Positions 6,837 to 14,000 of a stretch of 20,871 nucleotides of DNA are shown here, piece after piece. Source of the DNA: an uncultured Planctomycetaceae bacterium (lineage in GTDB: Bacteria > Planctomycetota > Planctomycetia > Pirellulales > Pirellulaceae); NCBI GenBank assembly GCA_903927685.1, contig CAIYOB010000880.1:1-20871 (forward strand), read 5' to 3'. Every line of letters begins with the position of its first letter. The first letter of the stretch is position 1. The notes beneath the pieces are model-generated. The model made no database searches. It was not told where the DNA came from and saw only the letters and a program-made list of their open reading frames with translations. The position numbers and the translations under genes are program-made.

Positions 6837-7921
6837 GATTCGGCCTCTGATTTACGGACAAAAACTCGGACCTGCCGCGTCAGCGGGTCCAGCACCAGCA
6901 CGCGGCCGCCGCGGTCGACCGCCACATCGAAAGTCGGCGTGTGTCCGCTGTCCTCGTTCAATTGGGCGGCGCTCACGGTCTGCCCCAGCATCTGGGGATC
7001 GGCGACGACGCACTCGAAATCGCCCCTGGGGCCGTAGATCTTGACGCGTGGGATGCCCTTTTCCGCGGTCACGAACCGCCCGTCCGGCAGCACCGTGAAA
7101 TCGGCCGGATTGCAGCACCCGAAGAATCCGTCGATGTCGGCCGACGCTTTTCCCCACTGGCCCAGCAGGTCGCCATCCGCCGTGAACGTCAGGATCCGCC
7201 GCGCGCCCGGGTTGACCACCCGCACCAAACCGTCGGCGGTGACCGCGACGTCAAAGTGGGGGCTGGGAATCACAAACCCGCGAATCCCCGCCGCCTCGTC
7301 AGGATCTCCGATGCGTTTCAGCAGCTTGCCGTCCGGGTCCAACCGCAGCACGACGCGGTTCCCCGCATCGGCGGCGTACACGGCGTCTTCGGCCACGGCC
7401 AGCGACGTGAGCGCGGACTTGTCGTCAAAGCCTTCCGTCCACGTCCCGCTGGCGGCCAGGGCATCGAACAAGAACACCCGGTTGCCGGCGCCCACGTACA
7501 GCCGGCCCGGATGCGCGTCGTCCGCGCCGGCGACCGCCAGGCACGTCGGCGCCGCCTTGACGGCAATCTCGGCCTCCCGTGTCCCGTCCGCCCCGAATAC
7601 CAGGACGGCGTTCTCGCCCGCCACGTAAACGCGATCATCCGGTCCCGTGGCCAGCCCGCGGACCGCGCTCAGCCCGGTCGAGTATGAGCCTTGCTCGCGA
7701 AACTTGACCAAAGCCGGAGCGGCTCGCTGGTAGGCGTCCGCGTTGAATTCAAATCGCTCGGACAGCCCGCCGCCATCCTCGGCCCAGGGGTCCATGCGCA
7801 GAACCGCAACCCCGGCGACGGCCAGGACGCCCAGGACCAACAGGCCCACAACCACGGACCGGATGTTCGCCCGGCGCGGCTTGGTCTTACAGCGGCAATT
7901 CTGGCAGTGGTCAGTTGTCAT
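6833..7921 (-). CDS. NHL-type propeller protein with vicinal Cys motif
   Basis: A 362-residue protein with a short cytoplasmic head carrying CQNCRC (C6, C9, C11), one membrane anchor (about 21-42), and a periplasmic NHL-like beta-propeller (about 80-355). Blades show the usual LAVAEDAVYAADAGNRVV and VAVTADGLVRVVNPGARRI patterns. The most distinctive stretch is DGFFGCCNPADFTVLPDG (264-281), followed by VTAEKGIPRVKIY (284-296). The vicinal Cys269-Cys270 sits in a blade loop where NHL proteins normally have no cysteine. That suggests metal binding or a redox-active disulfide. The gene starts four bases after the preceding stop, inside the same TGACCAATGAC motif used by the 4464 start, and without a clear ribosome site. 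Its own stop overlaps the start of the small Cys-rich gene, so the three are very probably co-translated. The exact role is unknown. Confidence 0.85.
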   Translation of the reverse strand: MTTDHCQNCRCKTKPRRANIRSVVVGLLVLGVLAVAGVAVLRMDPWAEDGGGLSERFEFNADAYQRAAPALVKFREQGSYSTGLSAVRGLATGPDDRVYVAGENAVLVFGADGTREAEIAVKAAPTCLAVAGADDAHPGRLYVGAGNRVFLFDALAASGTWTEGFDDKSALTSLAVAEDAVYAADAGNRVVLRLDPDGKLLKRIGDPDEAAGIRGFVIPSPHFDVAVTADGLVRVVNPGARRILTFTADGDLLGQWGKASADIDGFFGCCNPADFTVLPDGRFVTAEKGIPRVKIYGPRGDFECVVADPQMLGQTVSAAQLNEDSGHTPTFDVAVDRGGRVLVLDPLTRQVRVFVRKSEAES

Positions 7922-7924
7922 TGG

Positions 7925-9409
7925 TCAGTTGCCACCCTTCCTCACATCCACACAGGCCATGCGGGTCAGGTCGCGGACGAGCAAGCGTCCGGAGGCCATG
8001 GCCATGGGGCCCCAGGCGTCGTGCCCGTTCTCGAAGACCTGAAACTGCCCCAGCTGGCGGTAGCCTGCAGGCGTCGCTTCGATGATCACCAGCAGGCCGT
8101 TGTCCGCCAACGCCAAGATCATCCCGTCGGCAATCAGATACGGCCCGTGCCCGAACTTGACACTGCCGCTGTTCCAGAGTTCCTTGCCGTTCAGGTCCAG
8201 ACACAGCATCTGTTCGCGAAGCTTCCGCACGGCGTACAGGTGCCCTTGGTAGAAGACCGGCGTCTGCTGTTCGGAGTTGAATTCCTTGCGTTTCAAATCG
8301 AACGCTTTCTCGACCGTGAACGCGTCGCCGGCCTGCTTCATCTGCAGCATCATCGCGCCGATCATGTCATAGCCGCTGCACAGGAAGATCCGGCCGTCGG
8401 GCAGCGGCAGAGGCGAAGGGCTGGTGGCAAAGTTCTCGACCCAGCCTGTCTCATCCCACAGCAGACGGCCATCCGCGGCGTCGATGCCCGCCGCGCCGCC
8501 CGTGCCGCAGTACACGTACAGCTTGCGGCCCGCAAACTCGGTCGTCATGATCGACGAATGCGTCATCTTCCAGCCGCGGGGGTTCGGCGTCTTCCACAGG
8601 ACCTGGCCCGTGCGGTATTCGAGGGCGACCAGCAGCGCGTCGGCTCCGCACGGGGCCAGGATCACCCGGTCGCCGTCCACCAACGGGCATTGCCCCGTGT
8701 ACCATTGCCGCTCTTCCGTGCCGAACCGCTGGACCAGGTCGATCAGCCAGCGATTCTGGCCTGTTTCGGCGTCCCAGCAGGCGACATGGCAGCGTGGCCC
8801 GAGGGACACGACGCATTCGTGAACCAGGGCCGGCACCGTGCGCGAGCAGCCGTGATTGGGCGTGACTTCGGCCGGGTAGCTGTTCCGCCAGATCTCGCGC
8901 CCGTCGGCCAGCGACAGGCACCGCATCGTGTCGCGCCGCAGCTGCTCGTCATAATCCAGGACGTACACCCGGCCGTCGCGAATCACGGGGCTGGCGTAGC
9001 CCTGGCCCAAGTCCGTTCGCCACAGCACCGGGGGCCCCAGCGGCGGCCAACTGCGAGCCAGCGGGGTCCCGTCGTCGCAGATCGCATCCCGGTTCGGACC
9101 GCGAAACGCCGGCCAGACGCCGGGGATGTCCGCAGGCTGGCCGGGGCCGCGAATCGGCTGCCCGGCCTCGGCGGCCCGTTCCGTCCCGGCCGCAGCGGCC
9201 TCCGGCGTGCCATCCATTCCGGGAACGCGGTGCGTCAGCGGGGGACGCCCCTGATTGCCCAGCGACCGCAAACGGGTCGTCCAAGTGGAGCTGGCGCTGG
9301 CCGCGGGAGCCACGGAGTCCGCCCCGCTGCTGAGCCACAGAACCAGCGCGGCGGCACCAAGTGCAGCCAGCAGCGCAGGAGCGAGGTTAGAGATCCAGGA
9401 CGTTTTCAT
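7925..9409 (-). CDS. Exported PQQ-type beta-propeller protein
   Basis: A 494-residue protein with an N-terminal hydrophobic segment (about 9-28) that acts as a signal peptide or anchor, a low-complexity stretch to about residue 90, and a propeller of the PQQ/quinoprotein-dehydrogenase-like fold. The propeller begins at WPAFRGPNRDA and shows blade signatures such as CLSLADGREIWRN, CWDAETGQNRWL and ALEYRTGQVLWK. Many blades contain Cys or Met residues. It is the first of the six tightly coupled genes (the next start is four bases after its stop) and lies 111 bases after the superoxide-reductase-like gene. An AGGA precedes its ATG. No PQQ-ligand set was recognised, so a dehydrogenase activity is not claimed; the fold also serves as a scaffold. 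Together with the gene at 2419-4464, the locus begins and ends its coupled block with propellers of this type. Confidence 0.87.
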   Translation of the reverse strand: MKTSWISNLAPALLAALGAAALVLWLSSGADSVAPAASASSTWTTRLRSLGNQGRPPLTHRVPGMDGTPEAAAAGTERAAEAGQPIRGPGQPADIPGVWPAFRGPNRDAICDDGTPLARSWPPLGPPVLWRTDLGQGYASPVIRDGRVYVLDYDEQLRRDTMRCLSLADGREIWRNSYPAEVTPNHGCSRTVPALVHECVVSLGPRCHVACWDAETGQNRWLIDLVQRFGTEERQWYTGQCPLVDGDRVILAPCGADALLVALEYRTGQVLWKTPNPRGWKMTHSSIMTTEFAGRKLYVYCGTGGAAGIDAADGRLLWDETGWVENFATSPSPLPLPDGRIFLCSGYDMIGAMMLQMKQAGDAFTVEKAFDLKRKEFNSEQQTPVFYQGHLYAVRKLREQMLCLDLNGKELWNSGSVKFGHGPYLIADGMILALADNGLLVIIEATPAGYRQLGQFQVFENGHDAWGPMAMASGRLLVRDLTRMACVDVRKGGN

Positions 9410-9487
9410 GGCGTCCTATTCTACTCGACTGTCGCCCCCGCGGGAACCGAACCACCGGGCTCTGGCAGCCGGAATCCGGAATCCGCG

Positions 9488-9506
9488 GAGGCGGGGCTTA
9501 CGCCTC
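9488..9506 (-). terminator. Hairpin between the SOR-like gene and the propeller operon
   Basis: A perfect 6-base stem (GAGGCG with CGCCTC) and a 7-base loop lie 14 bases after the stop of the superoxide-reductase-like gene. Next to it is a direct repeat of CCGGAAT. There is no T-run, so it could be an attenuator or processing site that lowers read-through into the propeller genes rather than a strong terminator. The GGGGCTTACGCC core resembles short dispersed repeats I recall from planctomycete intergenic DNA. Confidence 0.4.
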
Positions 9507-9520
9507 GGTCGAGTACGGCG

Positions 9521-9913
9521 TCACTCCTCGACAGCCACTTCGACCGGGTCGCACTCCCACAGTCCGTGCTTGGTGCAGTACGAGACGGCAGTCAGTTCGA
9601 GCTTCTTGCCGGCGGGCACGATTTGGAACGTCACCTCGGCCTGTCCCTTCTGGCCTTGGCCGCCCAGCGTGCCGGCGGGAAAACTGGCTTCGGCCACCAG
9701 CGTTTCGCGGTTGTACAGCGAAATGCTCTTGATGTAGTGGTCGTTGTCATCGGGGTGGGTATACTCCTTCCCGATCCGCACCGTCACGGGGAACTTCTGG
9801 CCCGCCTTGGCCGCGGCGGCGCACGAGAGAAACGGCGAGTGGCGGTCGATGTAGTCTTTCTTCGCTTCGCGGTCGACGGTCGAGATGTCCACATAACGGT
9901 TGATCTTCGGCAT
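9521..9913 (-). CDS. Superoxide reductase-like iron protein (neelaredoxin/desulfoferrodoxin Fe-site family)
   Basis: A 130-residue protein that fits the single-iron superoxide reductase domain over its whole length. The likely Fe ligands are all visible: His25 (in RHSPF), His53 and His59 (THPDDNDHYI), Cys113 and His116 (SYCTKHGLWE). Such enzymes reduce superoxide to peroxide, drawing electrons from rubredoxin-like donors. No signal peptide is present, so it should be cytoplasmic. It lacks the N-terminal rubredoxin-like domain of class I proteins. The Glu-Lys pair that normally precedes the first His ligand is Asp23-Arg24 here, a conservative but unusual change at the catalytic site. The start is well supported by a strong GGGAGGA ribosome site at 9918-9924. 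A weak promoter-like TAGAAT reads toward the gene about 50 bases upstream. It leads the minus-strand redox locus, though a hairpin separates it from the next gene. Confidence 0.88.
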   Translation of the reverse strand: MPKINRYVDISTVDREAKKDYIDRHSPFLSCAAAAKAGQKFPVTVRIGKEYTHPDDNDHYIKSISLYNRETLVAEASFPAGTLGGQGQKGQAEVTFQIVPAGKKLELTAVSYCTKHGLWECDPVEVAVEE

Positions 9914-10261
9914 GGTATCCTCCCTTGCTATGGTACTGAAATCGTGTCACATCGGAGTGCCATTCTAGCGTTTCTCGCGACTGCCGCCAGGATCCCAGCA
10001 CGGATCCCCGCACGGCTGCGCCCGGCCCCGGCAAATCCGAGGTGACCGCGACTGGATCAGGGCGTCGTCAAGGCAACAACCGAACGCACAAGTCCCGTAT
10101 GTCACCCCGTTTTCGGGGCGACTCGCAGGTTGCCAATGGCAGTCGCAAACTGGATTTGGCACAATGAGCGCGTGGGAAACTCGGGAAGGGCGAAACGAAC
10201 TGTGACCCGCGAGGTTTCGCGCCCGGGGCTTGCGGTGATCCTCAATCGGGGAGGGATGGCG
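9914..10261. other. Divergent intergenic region (348 bases)
   Basis: This gap separates the minus-strand redox locus from the plus-strand discoidin gene, so it should hold both promoters. Seen are the strong ribosome site of the SOR-like gene (9918-9924), a minus-strand TAGAAT near 9961-9966 with only a poor -35, a short hairpin CCCCG-TTTT-CGGGG (10105-10118), and TGGCAC-N5-GCGC (10157-10171), which has the GG/GC spacing of a sigma-54 promoter but a poor -12 half. A GGGGAGGG (10248-10255) lies ahead of the ATG at 10262. No convincing gene was found in it; a frame opening at 10130 is only the upstream extension of the discoidin gene. Confidence 0.5.
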
Positions 10262-11011
10262 ATGCGATGGAGTAGACACTTGGCCCGCCGAGCCAGGGGG
10301 CGACGCCGGCTGGCCGGCCGCCTGCAGCTGGCCGCGGTCCTCGTTTTGGCCGCCGCGACAGGGCTGGCGGGAGAGCCTTCGCAGGACGACGTCCCCCTGG
10401 TGCTGCAATTGCCGCAGCCCCGTTTCCTGGGCACGCCCCACAATCTCCGCGGCCCGCACCTGGAAAAGCCGCGTGCCGGGCGGCGCCCGGACCTGCCAGT
10501 CCCCGCCGGCCTGGCCAACGTGGCGCTGAATAAGCCGGTCACGGCCAGCGACGACCAGCCGACATTGGGCGAGCTGCGCCAAGTCACTGACGGCGACAAG
10601 GACGGCGTCGAAGGCAGCTATGTCGAGATCGGGCCCGGCAAGCAGTATTTCCAGATCGACTTCGAGCAGCCATACGAGGTCTTTGCCATCGTCGTGTGGC
10701 ACTTTCATGGCCAGCCGCGAGTGTATCACGACGTGGTTGTCCAACTGGCCGCGGATTCGGAGTTCACCCGCGACGTGCGCACCGTGTACAACAACGACTA
10801 CGACAATTCGTCAGACTTCGGCGTCGGCTCGGCCAAGGAGTACATTGACGGCCACGAAGGCCTCCTGATCGCCGTGCCCGGCGTCGCCGCCCGCTACCTG
10901 CGTCTGTACGGCAACGGGAACACCGAAAGCGACCTGAACCACTGTACGGAGATCGAAGTCTACGGCAGACGCCCCATCGCGAGCGGCGACAAGCAGCGCT
11001 CGTCGAGATGA
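10262..11011 (+). CDS. Secreted discoidin (F5/8 type C-like) protein
   Basis: A 249-residue exported protein. The start at 10262 is preferred over ATG 10256 and over the more upstream ATG 10130 because GGGGAGGG lies six bases ahead and the reading opens with a good signal peptide: a basic stretch (about 5-20), a hydrophobic core (22-36) and a likely cleavage near GLAG-EP. After a linker, residues about 86-235 form a galactose-binding-like jelly roll of the discoidin type: NVALNKPVTASDDQ, VTDGDKDGVEGSYVEI, FQIDFEQPYEVFAIVVWHF and the closing YLRLYGNGN with HCTEIEVYG. Such domains bind sugars or attach proteins to surfaces; no catalytic domain accompanies it. The stop lies one base from the stop of the convergent glycosidase gene, which ends in a domain of the same fold, so both may act on the same polysaccharide. 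Confidence 0.85.
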   Translation: MRWSRHLARRARGRRRLAGRLQLAAVLVLAAATGLAGEPSQDDVPLVLQLPQPRFLGTPHNLRGPHLEKPRAGRRPDLPVPAGLANVALNKPVTASDDQPTLGELRQVTDGDKDGVEGSYVEIGPGKQYFQIDFEQPYEVFAIVVWHFHGQPRVYHDVVVQLAADSEFTRDVRTVYNNDYDNSSDFGVGSAKEYIDGHEGLLIAVPGVAARYLRLYGNGNTESDLNHCTEIEVYGRRPIASGDKQRSSR

Positions 11012-11012
11012 G

Positions 11013-14000
11013 TCAACCGCCCTCGGGGACGGGTGCGGAGCTGAAGACGCGGAACTCCCAGATCGCCGGCAAGGTCCCCGCGGGTTCTGTCGCCGCAAAA
11101 ACGACCCGCAGATAACGCGTCCGCACCTGACGGGACATGACGTGCGGGCTGCGAAACACCTGCTCCGCCTCCGAATCGGCGTACGGCGACCACGCCTGGC
11201 CGTCGAGCGAATGCTCCAGGCGATAGCGGTACGTCTTGGTGGGAAACTCGAGAAACAGTTCGCACCGCGCGATGTCGCGGACTTGGCCCAGATCGACCTG
11301 GCACCACTGCTCCGGCTCGGCGGTCGCCGCTACCCACCGCGTGGCAAATGTGCCGTCCACGGCGGCCGAAGCGTCGCGGTTGCCGAACTGACCGCCGCCA
11401 GACGTCGAAGCTGTGGCCGCTTGGCCTAGCGCCAGATTGACCTCTTCGCGTGCCGCCGGCTCCCGCGGCGGCACGCCCGCGCGTGTCAGCCGCACGGGCT
11501 TGATCCGCCCGTCGTCGTAGAACTCCAGGCGATCGATAGCCACCTGCCGGGGAATCGGCGAGACGACTTCGCGCGGAAAATCGCGGAGGTAGCACAGGTA
11601 CCAGTCGTCGCTGCCGGGAACGTTCAGCACCGAGCCGTGGCCGGGGCCCCAGACTCCCGCTTCCCAATCGACCAGGGTGAGCGGGTTGTCGTCGGGAAAG
11701 GTGAACGGCCCCAGCGGCGAATCGCTGATCCCGTAGATCACGTGATAGTTGTGATAGCCGCTGGCCGCGCCGGTCAGATAATACTTGCCCTGCCGCTTGA
11801 ACGGGAACGGTCCCTCGACGTAGCCGAATTTCTCGTTGGTCGGAATCCGCACCGGCTCGCCGTCCAAGGCCAGCAGATCCGGCTTCAGCTTGACCACATA
11901 CGTCGGGCCGCCGCCCCAGTACAGATAGGCTTGGCCGTCGTCGTCGATCAGGACCTCGGAATCGATGGACTGGGTCGGCCGGAAACCCGCTGCGACCAGC
12001 GGTTGGCCGCCCAACGCATCGCGAAATGGCCCTTCCGGCGAATCGGCGACCGCCACGTGGATCTGCAACTGCTTTGAGAAGAACAGATAGTACTTGCCGT
12101 GGCGTTTGACCAGCGAACTGGGAGCCCAGTTGCGTTGGCCGGCGATCTCGGGATAGATCAAACCGCGGAAACTCCACTGGACGAGGTCCTGGGATTTCCA
12201 GGCGACAAACGGGCCCGCTTCCCAGCCGTAACAATCCGTGGTGGCGTAGATCCAGAACTGGCCGTCGACGCAACACAGGCTCGGATCGGCAAAGTAGCCG
12301 GGCAGTAACGGGTTGCGTTCGCGGGACACGGGCGCGGCGGCCGCGGGCGACTCGGGGCCGACCGACAAGCCGACGTCGATGTACTGGCCGCCGTACGTCT
12401 GGTGACAGTGCACCGCCAGTGTGTTCGAGCCGTGCTGGAGCGCGGCGCGGGCGATGGGCAAGGCCGCTACATCTTCATAGGCGACCGTCCAACCGCTGAC
12501 GCGGCCGATCAGCTGGCCGTTCAGATAGACCTCGGTGTCTTCATCGTGATGGATCCGCAACCAGACGACACCGCCGTCCGCCGGTTCGGCGTGAAACTGG
12601 CGGCGGAGCCAGATGTCCGGCGTGTTCCACACGGTGCCGACGATGGCATTGGGCGTGCCCCGGGTGCCAAAACCGGCCTTGCCGGACAGCCATTGGCCAT
12701 CGTCAAACTCCGGGCGGAACCAGTCGTCGACGGGTTTGTCGAACGCGTATCGCCAGACCGCGGCTTCCTGTTCGGCCGTCGGCACCAGGCTGTTCAGGGC
12801 CGGCGGCAAAGGCAGGGGCGCCCACTCGCCGGAGACCTGTTCGCCCTGTCCCGCCCAGCGTTTCCACAGCGGCTGGTCCAACAGCATCCGGGCGTAGATT
12901 CCACCCACCACGGGGCGGGCCTGGAAGCCGACGCGTTTGGCGGTCTGGGTGTCAAACCAGTCGCTCAGCGGCACCCGGTCCGGCGTCTGGTGTGCGTACC
13001 GGTACAGCCGCTCGAACAACTTGGCAAAGTCCGCCGGATCGCGGGCCGCGGCAAAGCTCCACACGGCCCAGTCGAGCAGGCTCTGCGTGGTCCGGTTGTC
13101 GCACGGCAGGCCGTAGGGATTCTGCACCTGCTGGTACCAGGCCACCTCCTGGTCCAGGAACGACGGCGGGAACAGATTCAGGCCCAGCACCTGGTCCCAG
13201 ACCACATTATGCTTCATCCCCCACGTGCCCGGCCGGTCGAACGCCAGCCGCGTCCGGCCCTCGTCCCGGGCCATGTCCAGCCAGCGTGCGGCATAGTCGC
13301 GGGCGATCGCCTGGTATTTCTCGGCGGCCTCACGCTGGCCGAGCATCCCGGCCATCTGGGCGTAACCGCCCAAGGCGACAATGGCCTTCAGTGAGAGATC
13401 GGCGTTATGCGCCAGATGCCCGAACATGTCCGCCGTGCACAGCTGGTTGGCCGGATCCAGTCCGTTGGCAACCAGGTAGTCCGCCCACCGCGTCAGCAGG
13501 GGCCAGTACTTCTCCGCCAAGTCGGCCCGGCCTTCAACCTTGGCCAGCGCCGCCAGCATGAACAGCATGTTGCCGCATTCCTCGACGGGCATTTGATTGT
13601 CGTCGGTGCGTTCCCCCCCGCCGTAGACCTGGCCCGTGGCGAACGGATACGTGCCCAGGTCGTGCGGCGCATAGGCGTGTTTCCAGCGCGGGGTCGAGGC
13701 GTAATCCAGGACGGGAATCAGCATCGCCCGGACCAGCGTCGGACTGAACAGCAAGAAGAACGGCGCCTGGGGACTCAGGACGTCGACCGTGCCGATACAG
13801 CCGTTACTGAAATTCTCCTTGGGGAACAGCAGCGGCTTGCCGTTGGCGTCGGCGACCAGCTTGTTGCCCGCCAGCGTCTGGCGATAAGCCAACGCGCACA
13901 GCCGGGCGTAGTGTTCGCCGCCGGCTTGCGTCAAGTCGGCCAGCAGGGCTTCGTCGAACTCGCGGCATTGCTTGCTCAACGTCGCATAGTCGCGGGCGGC

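Noticed and set aside
7691..10045. Long plus-strand open frame opposite the propeller and SOR-like genes
   Set aside because: Low-complexity composition and no motifs; the opposite strand carries clear families with ribosome sites.
10105..10118. Short hairpin CCCCG-TTTT-CGGGG as a terminator
   Set aside because: The stem is only five base pairs, there is no T-run, and no gene ends nearby.
10157..10171. Sigma-54-like TGGCAC-N5-GCGC upstream of the discoidin gene
   Set aside because: Only the spacing and the -24 half fit; the -12 half is GCGC rather than TTGC, and no activator site was seen.
10583..10621. DGDKDGVEG in the discoidin protein as a third EF-hand-like loop
   Set aside because: TDG followed by acidic and Gly residues is the usual first loop of discoidin folds, and the consensus positions 8, 9 and 12 do not fit an EF-hand.
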